The position numbers were made by a program, and so were the translations under genes. A stretch of 64,000 bases of DNA from Ruminococcaceae bacterium R-25 (GTDB lineage: Bacteria; Bacillota; Clostridia; Saccharofermentanales; Saccharofermentanaceae). The notes beneath the pieces were generated by a model. It searched no databases. It was not told where the DNA came from and saw only the letters and a list, made by a program, of their open reading frames with translations. Positions 8,992-15,786 of the stretch are shown here, in pieces. Location: positions 744,001-808,000 of the forward strand of contig QGFZ01000001.1 of assembly GCA_003149065.1 (NCBI GenBank). Direction: 5' to 3'. Every line of letters starts with the position of its first letter. Position 1 is the stretch's first letter.

Positions 8992-10173
8992 GTTTAGGTT
9001 AATGTCTTTTGTCTTTAACAGCACAGTTTTACGGATCTGGGTGCTGTTGGTGCTCTGAGTATATGGAAAATACACTATCTCAACACCCTTATCCTTAAAG
9101 AATTCCTCATAGCGGTTAAATCTCTCAGACCCTTTATAATCTGAACCAACGAAAAGCTTATCATAATGATATAACTCCCATGCATCAGAGTCTTCAGGGC
9201 AGGATTTAACGACTTTATCAACATATTTACATCCTGCAATGATCTCACATCTCTCCTCAAAAGGAATAAATGTCTCTTTTCCCTTCCATGCGCCGCTCTC
9301 ATGAACGCCTACAATAAGATAATCACACTCAGACCTGGCTCTTTTGAGGATGTTAAGGTGTCCTACATGGAAAAGATCGAATGTTCCAGACAAATAACCG
9401 ATCTTAACCCGTCTCTCATTATCCAAACGGCCTGAGTCTTTTTTGTACTGATAACTGTGGAATCCGTATTCATGGGGATCAGTCTGATAACGAGCGATAA
9501 CGTCTTTAAAAATCTCATCATACTGAGGAATAAAGAGCACTGACGAATCAAAAAGCCTGGAAACTATCTGGGAAGCAAGATCTTCAAGCAACTCAAGCTG
9601 ATTATCGCCGCCATAGAACTTAGAGCCTTTAAAAGTGGCCGGTGACACATTGAGGATACGGTTAGATGTACCTGAAGCCTCAAGTTCAATGTTAACACTC
9701 TCAACAAATCTGCAAACAGCAGCCTTTGAAGCTGAATAGACCGAAGCAGCCGGTGAAGACAATAATCCTGCGATAGAACCCATTACACCGCAATAGAACT
9801 TATCTGAAGACTTTATACGGTCATAGAACAGACGAAGTATCTCGATTGTGGATGTGGCATTAACTGTCATCATGTTCCTGATCTCAGCCGTATGCATATA
9901 CTCAAAATCACAGATACGGCCAAATCCGGCTGTTATCATAAGGACTTCAACGGACTTATCAGAAGCCAAAGAAGAAATATAATCATGATCAAGATACAGC
10001 AGATCACAATAATGATATCCATAAGAACCGGATCGTATCTGCCCTTCTTCAGGTTTGCTCTTATCTAAGATCTCAACAAAACAACCGTCTGAAATCAGTT
10101 TATTTACAATAGCAAGGCCGATTCCGTTGCTTCCGCCGATAACTACAGCCTTCTTCAAACAATCTATAGACAT
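8989..10173 (-). CDS. fused short-chain dehydrogenase / TagD-like cytidylyltransferase
   Basis: A 394-aa two-domain protein. Residues 1-230 are a short-chain dehydrogenase: VIGGSNGIGLAIV cofactor loop, ITAGFG, and the catalytic Ser plus YSASKAAV (YxxxK). Residues 255-394 are a cytidylyltransferase: GYLSGTFDLFHVGH with the HxGH motif, then GVHESGAWKG and TQSTNSTQIR matching the RxxxTSSTxI region of TagD/GCT enzymes. By family logic the first domain reduces a keto-sugar phosphate and the second activates the resulting polyol phosphate with CTP, as in the ribitol enzyme pair TarJ/TarI or Bcs1, although those use other folds. ATG at 10173 follows AAGGTG; a GTG four codons upstream is the alternative. 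It is the first gene of the operon and probably feeds the adjacent phosphotransferase. Confidence 0.85.
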   Translation of the reverse strand: MSIDCLKKAVVIGGSNGIGLAIVNKLISDGCFVEILDKSKPEEGQIRSGSYGYHYCDLLYLDHDYISSLASDKSVEVLMITAGFGRICDFEYMHTAEIRNMMTVNATSTIEILRLFYDRIKSSDKFYCGVMGSIAGLLSSPAASVYSASKAAVCRFVESVNIELEASGTSNRILNVSPATFKGSKFYGGDNQLELLEDLASQIVSRLFDSSVLFIPQYDEIFKDVIARYQTDPHEYGFHSYQYKKDSGRLDNERRVKIGYLSGTFDLFHVGHLNILKRARSECDYLIVGVHESGAWKGKETFIPFEERCEIIAGCKYVDKVVKSCPEDSDAWELYHYDKLFVGSDYKGSERFNRYEEFFKDKGVEIVYFPYTQSTNSTQIRKTVLLKTKDINLN

Positions 10174-10201
10174 GTAAAACAACACCTTATGTCAAAAATT
10201 A

Positions 10202-10235
10202 ATTATATTTAGAATAATACCATATAATTCTTTTC
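10202..10235 (-). promoter_or_regulatory. possible promoter of the polysaccharide operon
   Basis: An A+T-rich stretch upstream of the first operon gene holds TATAAT on the minus strand (10202-10207), about 30 bases before the start codon. No convincing -35 box lies at 17 bp, so only the -10 element is supported. A terminator for the previous operon lies just upstream, which makes an independent promoter here likely. Confidence 0.35.
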
Positions 10236-10263
10236 AAAAATCAGCTTCTATTTATCAGGACAA

Positions 10264-10291
10264 TAACAAAAAAGGCGGGATATCCCGCCCT
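10264..10291 (-). terminator. Rho-independent terminator of the peptide-cluster operon
   Basis: GGGCGGGAT and ATCCCGCC form a strong palindromic G+C-rich stem on the minus strand, immediately followed by TTTTTTGTT. It lies about 45 bp after the stop of the thioredoxin-like gene and separates the peptide operon from the polysaccharide operon that starts at 10173. Confidence 0.85.
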
Positions 10292-10335
10292 TAAATGAAA
10301 AATAGATCTAAAAAACACTAAACAAACATGTTCAT

Positions 10336-10884
10336 TTACTCTTTTACCCTGCTGTTACCGTCGAGTAGCTGAGTCTTCAAGCCTTCGCCGGATACCAGAG
10401 CATTCATAAGTTCAGGAGTGATCTCATCGTAAGTGAACAGATACTTATCTCCGATAACTATTGCCGGTACATAACGGCGGTCTTCAGGGATGTTGTGAGA
10501 ATCATAGTACTCAGTGATGATCTCAAAATAGCGGTCCTCAACTTTATTAAGGCAGATAAGCTTAACCTTACTGGTTGTGCCGTCAGGCAAAGTGATCGTC
10601 TCAGGAAGGCCTGCCGTCAACGGTTCAAGCTGCTTGCACCACGGACAGTAATCCTTATAAAAATAGTAAATTACGCTGTCTGTCTCACTGATAGGATCGC
10701 CAAGCTTTGCATTGTAATAAGGCTCATAAAGATCAATCTCTAAAGGTGCAGGCTTGAGCTGAGGGAATACCGGATATATTACTCTGTTTAATACCTTAGG
10801 CCAGAGCTTCGGCATAAAGCAGCCAAGCGTAAAAACAGCAGCAAACGCTAATATAACCAGAACTATCTTAAGGGCTTTCTTCAT
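10336..10884 (-). CDS. membrane-anchored thioredoxin-like protein
   Basis: A 182-aa protein with an uncleaved-looking N-terminal membrane helix (residues 6-24, IVLVILAFAAVFTLGCF) and an extracytoplasmic thioredoxin fold. The redox motif CPWC sits near residue 75 in YYFYKDYCPWCKQLEPL, and a VPAIVIGDKY cis-Pro loop near residue 140 is the expected partner. The family makes, breaks or isomerises disulfides outside the cell. As the last gene of the peptide operon it may act on the Cys-rich exported peptides (inference). ATG at 10884 is preferred over a TTG one codon earlier. A strong terminator follows. Confidence 0.82.
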   Translation of the reverse strand: MKKALKIVLVILAFAAVFTLGCFMPKLWPKVLNRVIYPVFPQLKPAPLEIDLYEPYYNAKLGDPISETDSVIYYFYKDYCPWCKQLEPLTAGLPETITLPDGTTSKVKLICLNKVEDRYFEIITEYYDSHNIPEDRRYVPAIVIGDKYLFTYDEITPELMNALVSGEGLKTQLLDGNSRVKE

Positions 10885-10949
10885 CAAAAATCACCATGCA
10901 AATTGCCTGACAGGATTGTCAGGCAACAGCATTATACTTGATAAAAATA

Positions 10950-11186
10950 TTACTTAAAAGGATTACCAGGGCACTTTGTCATGTGCTTAGCAAGATCCTG
11001 GAGTTGTCTTAACCTTAACATTGCACCGCATCCAAGACATACCCAATCAACATATGAATTAGGCTTCGGTCTATCGTCATTTCCGCCAACTACAGCTTCG
11101 AGATCTGCATCGCTGATCTCACTTCTGAGCATTTTCTTAAGTGCTTCCCATTCTTCCTGAGTAACAGGTGCTTTAAAATCGGACAT
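10950..11186 (-). CDS. double-glycine leader peptide with C2HC zinc-finger-like core
   Basis: A 78-aa peptide starting at the ATG at 11186, preceded by a perfect AAAGGAGG site; an in-frame ORF extends upstream but lacks a ribosome site. Residues 1-35 are an acidic amphipathic leader ending ISDADLEAVVGG, the consensus cut by C39 peptidases and typical of Nif11/NHLP leaders. The predicted 43-aa core begins NDDRPKPN and contains C-x2-C-x14-H-x3-C (VCLGCG, then AKHMTKC), which looks like a small zinc-binding finger. The divergent C39-ABC exporter is the obvious processing and export machine. Whether the peptide is modified, or is a bacteriocin or signal, is unknown. No homologue is recognised by name. 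Confidence 0.78.
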   Translation of the reverse strand: MSDFKAPVTQEEWEALKKMLRSEISDADLEAVVGGNDDRPKPNSYVDWVCLGCGAMLRLRQLQDLAKHMTKCPGNPFK

Positions 11187-11223
11187 TTTCTTTTCCTCCT
11201 TTAATTTGTTATAAACACGATGA

Positions 11224-12048
11224 TCAATCATCGTAATTATCTAATTGTTTCTCAAAATACAAAGCGGCTTCTTGAACCGGTAAAAAAGCGTAATGATTAA
11301 CTTTCAAAGCTTCAATACAGTTAATTATACTGCTTGTTATTTTTTCCTCAAACCCGCTGTTCCATTCAGGAACAAAAGAATTCGATAAAAACGAAGTTAA
11401 CGCTTCCCTGCCGTTAAGCTCACGCCAAATATTGCTCTTCCCTTGCTCTAAAAAAACCACTCTGTTAACTTTCAGTCTATGATTCAAGCTTCTGGCTGAA
11501 GATCCGCAGAAAGGCGTAGGTTCATATATAACTCCGTCTTCAGTCGGCCTAAGCAAAGCAAAATCACCGTTAATAACGATTGCATCACTATAAGATTCTA
11601 AAAGCTTAGATAAAGTAGTCTTACCAGTTCCACTCGGTGCAGAAAGAATAACGATCTCGTTTCTTATCACCAGTGTTACGCCGTGAAGTCCGATACAGTG
11701 ATCATGTAGAGCAAGCATAATCGCGTATTGGATACCCATCTTGGCGTAAATAGTGTTCTTACCATTTAAACAAACTCTAATTGCATCGACCGGAATATCA
11801 TATTCTAAAGAGAAATAAGTTATTCCATAACATGAATAATATGTTTTTTTGTGAGCACCTTCAGATTCTGCGTACCATCCCTCAGGTTTGCTCAAATCAT
11901 TATAATCTGAAGAAATAAGCTGAATCTTTATCGATTCTTGAAATGTATCCGAAACATCTTGTTCATTCTTCCAACCGGCAAAAATAGAATCTAATAATTC
12001 ATCTTCCCCGTTAACAGAAAGCAAGAAGCTTCCGAGTGCAATTCTCAT
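11224..12048 (-). CDS. HPr kinase-like ATP-binding protein of a RiPP cluster
   Basis: A 274-aa protein. The C-terminal half resembles the HPr kinase/phosphorylase core: LHGVTLVIRNEIVILSAPSG with P-loop SAPSGTGKTT (about residues 135-145), then an acidic VINGDFALL and VVFLEQG strand. Stand-alone homologues occur in lasso and other RiPP clusters, where one group phosphorylates a precursor residue; that role here is inference. It lies 3 bp after the 71-aa candidate precursor gene, with no clear ribosome site of its own, so translation probably depends on the precursor gene. No PTS genes are nearby, which argues against a true carbon-control kinase. Confidence 0.75.
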   Translation of the reverse strand: MRIALGSFLLSVNGEDELLDSIFAGWKNEQDVSDTFQESIKIQLISSDYNDLSKPEGWYAESEGAHKKTYYSCYGITYFSLEYDIPVDAIRVCLNGKNTIYAKMGIQYAIMLALHDHCIGLHGVTLVIRNEIVILSAPSGTGKTTLSKLLESYSDAIVINGDFALLRPTEDGVIYEPTPFCGSSARSLNHRLKVNRVVFLEQGKSNIWRELNGREALTSFLSNSFVPEWNSGFEEKITSSIINCIEALKVNHYAFLPVQEAALYFEKQLDNYDD

Positions 12049-12051
12049 TAA

Positions 12052-12267
12052 TTAATCACACATTCCCGGGACATGTCCAAAACAAACATTGTTTGAATCA
12101 CCAGGAGCTAAATGTCCAAATTCATAATCACAACCCCAGCAATTCTGATTATTTGCCGGATTACCATTCTTTGCTGAAGATGGGGATAAGCCGCCGGTTG
12201 AAGCGATCATAGTATCAGCTGCGTATTCGTCAATAAAAAGCTTAGGAGACTCATAAGTCTTCTTCAT
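12052..12267 (-). CDS. candidate RiPP precursor, four cysteines
   Basis: A 71-aa peptide with a good GGGAGA site before the ATG. The N-terminus MKKTYESPKLFIDEY has the Y-x-x-P pattern that PqqD-like recognition elements bind in lasso-type leaders, followed by ADTMIASTGG with a possible double-glycine cut site at residues 25-26. The C-terminal 45 residues are Ser/Gly/Asn-rich with Cys at 43, 46, 62 and 70 and two His. The gene directly follows the radical SAM gene and its PqqD partner, so it is the likely substrate of thioether or similar cross-linking. The modification is not readable from sequence. Confidence 0.72.
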   Translation of the reverse strand: MKKTYESPKLFIDEYAADTMIASTGGLSPSSAKNGNPANNQNCWGCDYEFGHLAPGDSNNVCFGHVPGMCD

Positions 12268-12313
12268 AATAATTCTCCCTTCCCGAAGTCTTTTCCAACA
12301 TGATAATTATACA

Positions 12314-13465
12314 TCAAATACATTCCGGAGAAGTAGGAAAAACAGTCAGAGTTTCTTGATTTTTAAGGCTTTTCAGGAGATAAGTATACTGGCAAGTATA
12401 GGGATCCGGTTCATCTATAGAACCCGTTCCTTCAAACCGTCTGCCTGCACAATTACGTGTGCAATCTGATCTCAAAGAGCATTTTGCGCATACATCAGGA
12501 AGTTTAAAAACAGATGCCTGATTTGCTTTCAATTGTTCCCATGCTGCTTCAAAGCCTATCTCAAAAGGATCAGCGCCCTTCATTCCGAGCAATGATATAC
12601 ATGTATTCATATTGCCGTTCCATGATATGGCACATGCAGAATAAGAACCGATACAATAATCCTTATCATCAGCACTATCAGATTCTTGATAATCTTCTAT
12701 TCTAAATCCATCTAACTTTTTCTCTAATTCTTTTGATTCTTCCAAAGCTTTAGAAACTTCAGATGAAGGCCTGCATGCAACACAAGCTCTTTCGGCAGGG
12801 CTTAGTCTGCAAGACAATGCTTCTGAAAAACCGGAGTCATATCTATGAGCATTAATATCTGTTATTAGAACAAACGGGAGATTCAAATCGCTGCATAATT
12901 GACCGACCAAAGGATAATCACGTACATTTTGCTTGATCATCGTGAAAGTTAAGTTGACAGGAATACCTAAAGATCGGAAGAAACGGATATTTTCAACTGT
13001 CTTATCAAATCCATTCTTATCACCTGTTACAGCCTGATAAGTCTCATTAGAGCCGCCATAAAGCGTAATCGCCGCATTGTGAGGAGGATATTTCCTGAAC
13101 AGATCGCGAATCTCGTCGCTGTAAGATCCGGCATTGGACATAACGGTTAATAGAAAACCCATCTGAGCGAGCTTCTCGTAAAGTTCAATAAAATGAGGAT
13201 ATTGAGTGCACTCACCGCCTGACAGTGTAAGGTATAACACTCCAGCTTCACGGATCTGGTTAGCCATATTAAGCCATTCATCGAGCGTGCGCATTCGGCC
13301 GTATTTAGAAGCCTGACTGTCAATCATATGGACGTAGCACATCCTGCAGTTAAAGTTGCAGCGATATGTGAGCTCGAAAATACAACTTAAAGGTCTTCGT
13401 TCTTTTATTGCCTTTAACTGAAGCTGGTCTTTGATGCTGTTTGTATCCCAGTTCTTTTGAATCAT
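12314..13465 (-). CDS. radical SAM/SPASM peptide maturase
   Basis: A 383-aa radical SAM enzyme. CNFNCRMCY (C-x3-C-x2-C, near residue 36) binds the SAM cluster, and LTLSGGECTQYPHF is the GGE motif. The C-terminal third is a SPASM-type domain rich in Cys: CIGSYSACAISWNGNMNTC, CAKCSLRSDCTRNCAG and a final Cys near residue 365. Such enzymes make thioether, C-C or epimerised residues in ribosomal peptides, with a PqqD-like partner to hold the leader. It overlaps the PqqD gene by 4 bp (ATGA). The neighbouring 71-aa peptide is the natural candidate substrate. Confidence 0.9.
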   Translation of the reverse strand: MIQKNWDTNSIKDQLQLKAIKERRPLSCIFELTYRCNFNCRMCYVHMIDSQASKYGRMRTLDEWLNMANQIREAGVLYLTLSGGECTQYPHFIELYEKLAQMGFLLTVMSNAGSYSDEIRDLFRKYPPHNAAITLYGGSNETYQAVTGDKNGFDKTVENIRFFRSLGIPVNLTFTMIKQNVRDYPLVGQLCSDLNLPFVLITDINAHRYDSGFSEALSCRLSPAERACVACRPSSEVSKALEESKELEKKLDGFRIEDYQESDSADDKDYCIGSYSACAISWNGNMNTCISLLGMKGADPFEIGFEAAWEQLKANQASVFKLPDVCAKCSLRSDCTRNCAGRRFEGTGSIDEPDPYTCQYTYLLKSLKNQETLTVFPTSPECI

Positions 13466-13731
13466 TCCTCAATAAGGTCCTTGTCACGCAGCTGATCCAG
13501 AAAGACATCAACATCTTTTTCTGCTGTAGTTAAGTCAACTTCATATTCAGAGATAAGATTATCAATAAGAGCCTGCTTATCGCTCCCCTTTTCCAATAAT
13601 CTCCAAAGATAAGCTCCTGTCTCATTTAAGCTCATGATCCTGTTAGGAACATAATTATCACTGCCGATCCCCATGATCACATATGTATCTATAACTTTAC
13701 GGAGCATATAACCTGAACGGATCTTCATCAT
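13462..13731 (-). CDS. PqqD-like RiPP recognition element
   Basis: An 89-aa stand-alone PqqD-fold protein: an N-terminal three-strand region (SGYMLRKVIDTYVIMG), the conserved MSLNETGAYLWRLLEKG helix, then two more helices ending FLDQLRDKDLIEE. These domains bind precursor leader peptides and present them to the radical SAM enzyme. ATGA overlaps link it to the genes on both sides, so a fixed stoichiometry is likely. Confidence 0.87.
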   Translation of the reverse strand: MMKIRSGYMLRKVIDTYVIMGIGSDNYVPNRIMSLNETGAYLWRLLEKGSDKQALIDNLISEYEVDLTTAEKDVDVFLDQLRDKDLIEE

Positions 13732-14210
13732 TGATCTCCCTTCTTTGCCTTGCCACCTGAATGGAACATAATGCTTTTTATCTTAGCGGCGGCTTTATGT
13801 ATAAATATTCTCGGTCCGGTTATTACTATAACCCAAAACGAATATAACCTTAAGCCAAAACTGTTGCAGCTTATCCTCTTCCCTTTTCTTTCAATCTCGG
13901 ATACAACGCCGACGATCTGGTCATAATTCAGATTTTTATCAATATAGTATTGGTTATCACCGGCCATTTTAAAGCTGGTCTTCCCCTTCCATATGACGCG
14001 GTGAAGAGCAAAACGGCCGTTCTGCCTGTCGTACAATACAATGTCGCCAACACGTATCTTAGCTGGTGGAACAATAACTGCTCCATCGCGCAAATGATAT
14101 AGTAACGGCTGCATACTGTTTCCGGTTACACGGACAAAAGCCTTGCCCTGCACAGAAAGCTGTTCACGGACAAGAGAGAAGTATTCATCTGTCGGAATTG
14201 CTTTAACCAA
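13728..14210 (-). CDS. signal peptidase I-like S26 family protein
   Basis: A 160-aa protein with the S26 signature VTGNSMQPLL (catalytic Ser in SM, near residue 33) and the downstream FALHRVIWKG and MAGDNQ segments of the catalytic core. A hydrophobic stretch near residues 125-140 could anchor it. Unlike housekeeping LepB, it has no N-terminal membrane helix before the Ser; this S24/S26-like subgroup is common in Firmicute RiPP loci. It may trim or process the peptide, but the usual Lys general base is not obvious and the activity is unproven. TTG start at 14210 with GGAGGGG just upstream. Confidence 0.72.
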   Translation of the reverse strand: MVKAIPTDEYFSLVREQLSVQGKAFVRVTGNSMQPLLYHLRDGAVIVPPAKIRVGDIVLYDRQNGRFALHRVIWKGKTSFKMAGDNQYYIDKNLNYDQIVGVVSEIERKGKRISCNSFGLRLYSFWVIVITGPRIFIHKAAAKIKSIMFHSGGKAKKGDQ

Positions 14211-14223
14211 ATACCCCTCCTTG

Positions 14224-15441
14224 TCAATTTGAGATGCTTTTTACGTATTCATCTGCATCAAACTTGCTTTTTTCCAAAGAAGAATGACTGACACCAACTT
14301 CACTGAACAACTTAGAAGTATTCATAAGATTACTGATTCCTTTGTTTAACCTGAAGTCAGAATGATCTCTCGAAAAGTAATTCTTAAGCATTAATCCACT
14401 TTGATAAACCCACGCAAAATGCTTGAGGAACTTGTGCTTATCAGAGTTTTTCCAATTCTCAAGACCACGCACCTGCAAAAACTTAAAGAATTCGACAGGA
14501 TTTCTATGTTTAGATATAAATCTTGATGTCGAATTTTTTCTCCATTCAGGCGAACTTCCGAAGTTTCCGCTAAGCAGGATATAATCCAAGAGTTCTTCAC
14601 AAACCTGATCATTTACCCGATTATATTCATATTGTGGTTTTAGACCTAAATATATCTCACACATCGATGATAATGATTCAGCGAGTTTGGCTAAGCCGAC
14701 AGACTCTGCTCCTTTAATATATTCAGGCCAATTATCTTTATTAAGGCATTTATCGGCAAACATCATCCAGTCAAGTATGTGCCTTAGACCGATACCTTCG
14801 AAAAAATGCTGATTTATATGTTCCAGGAGTATAAGTCCGTCTATTGTGCTCGCTAATCTGTGAGTACTATTGATTCCTTTAATTAACTGCCTGTCGAGCT
14901 TTTCAAGCGTGGCAGAATTCTCAGGCAATGCAAAGAATCTATGGATCTCAATCTCCACATTATTCTTTTGAAAGCATCTATGTCTGCCCATGATGATGTC
15001 CATCTCGTCAGTCTTCTCTATCGAACCGGAATTTAGAACTACCGCACATGCTTTTTCAAAAACTTCCGGATTTACAACTATATCAATATCACCTAATGCA
15101 CGAAGATCGGGTGATGGATAGTAACGGGCAGCTGATGTTCCCTTAATGACTACAAAACGGATATTATGGTTATCCAGCATCCGAATTGTCTCATTCTCGA
15201 CAGTAATAATCAGATAGTTAGATTGAATGATATGAACTATATCATTTCTCCACTTTTTCGTGAGGTCATCAGACAGATCAGGAATCTGAGGCAAAACCTT
15301 TTCAGGCAAAGCCAGAATAGCATGGGATTTAAAGATCTGATAAACAGCTTCTGCCTGTTCGGAATTTAGTTCAGGAACTGCTGTATCCCAGACAGAAGCC
15401 TTTATAAGTTCAAGTGCTTTATCTCTAATTACAGTATCCAA
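14224..15441 (-). CDS. nucleotidyltransferase-fold protein (NTP_transf_5 type) of the peptide cluster
   Basis: A 405-aa protein. The core VVIKGTSAARYYPSPDLRAL followed by GDIDIVV matches the GS...DxD pattern of the NTP_transf_5 nucleotidyltransferase group, and NVEIEIHRFF supplies a third acidic strand. The C-terminal half is helical. Such proteins recur in lasso and other RiPP clusters, with no settled function. It is the first gene of the operon; TTG at 15441 follows GGGAGA. A paralogue lies at 56526-57659, sharing GIGLR and IDWMMF segments. Confidence 0.75.
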   Translation of the reverse strand: MDTVIRDKALELIKASVWDTAVPELNSEQAEAVYQIFKSHAILALPEKVLPQIPDLSDDLTKKWRNDIVHIIQSNYLIITVENETIRMLDNHNIRFVVIKGTSAARYYPSPDLRALGDIDIVVNPEVFEKACAVVLNSGSIEKTDEMDIIMGRHRCFQKNNVEIEIHRFFALPENSATLEKLDRQLIKGINSTHRLASTIDGLILLEHINQHFFEGIGLRHILDWMMFADKCLNKDNWPEYIKGAESVGLAKLAESLSSMCEIYLGLKPQYEYNRVNDQVCEELLDYILLSGNFGSSPEWRKNSTSRFISKHRNPVEFFKFLQVRGLENWKNSDKHKFLKHFAWVYQSGLMLKNYFSRDHSDFRLNKGISNLMNTSKLFSEVGVSHSSLEKSKFDADEYVKSISN

Positions 15442-15532
15442 AAAGCTTGTTCTCCCTGAACTAAACAGAATATCAATATTTTATGCTTCAACAACCCCAA
15501 AAACAAGGAAAACAGAACTCTGGTATATAGTT

Positions 15533-15538
15533 TATAAT
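15533..15538 (+). promoter_or_regulatory. possible -10 box for the NHLM exporter operon
   Basis: TATAAT lies 28 bases before the ATG of the first exporter gene, in the 125-bp divergent region between peptide operon and exporter. No good -35 box is visible at 16-18 bp, so the promoter may need an activator or be weak. The opposite-strand promoter for the peptide operon must lie in the same short region. Confidence 0.4.
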
Positions 15539-15566
15539 TAATAAATTAAAGGACAGGAGACGGTAC

Positions 15567-15782
15567 ATGGCGGATACAGATAACAAAATGTTATTTCGCG
15601 AGAAAAGTCTTGAGGCAGTAGATTCGCCTGAGCCTTTAAATGAATACATAAAAGTTACCACTCCCGGTATCTGGCTTGTGATAGCAGCTGTTTTGATGCT
15701 TGTTATCGGTATATTGACCTGGATAATACTGGGAAGCCAATTTGACCCCTATTCCCTGCTTTATAATTTACCGAGAGTATAA
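15567..15782 (+). CDS. truncated HlyD-like NHLM secretion protein (membrane anchor only)
   Basis: A 71-aa protein with AGGAGA before its ATG. Residues 8-60 (MLFREKSLEAVDSPEPL, then NEYIKVTTPGIWLV and a membrane helix ending near residue 55) match the N-terminus of NHLM-system HlyD-family secretion proteins. The long coiled-coil and barrel-sandwich part that normally follows is absent; the reading frame stops after 15 periplasm-side residues and the ABC gene begins 4 bp later, leaving no room for a frameshifted remainder. It is either a deletion product or a minimal subunit of the exporter. Confidence 0.78.
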   Translation: MADTDNKMLFREKSLEAVDSPEPLNEYIKVTTPGIWLVIAAVLMLVIGILTWIILGSQFDPYSLLYNLPRV

Positions 15783-15786
15783 TCAC

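Noticed and set aside
10336-15441. Lasso peptide biosynthetic cluster
   Set aside because: PqqD, HPr-kinase-like and nucleotidyltransferase genes fit, but there is no asparagine-synthetase-like cyclase and no transglutaminase-like protease.
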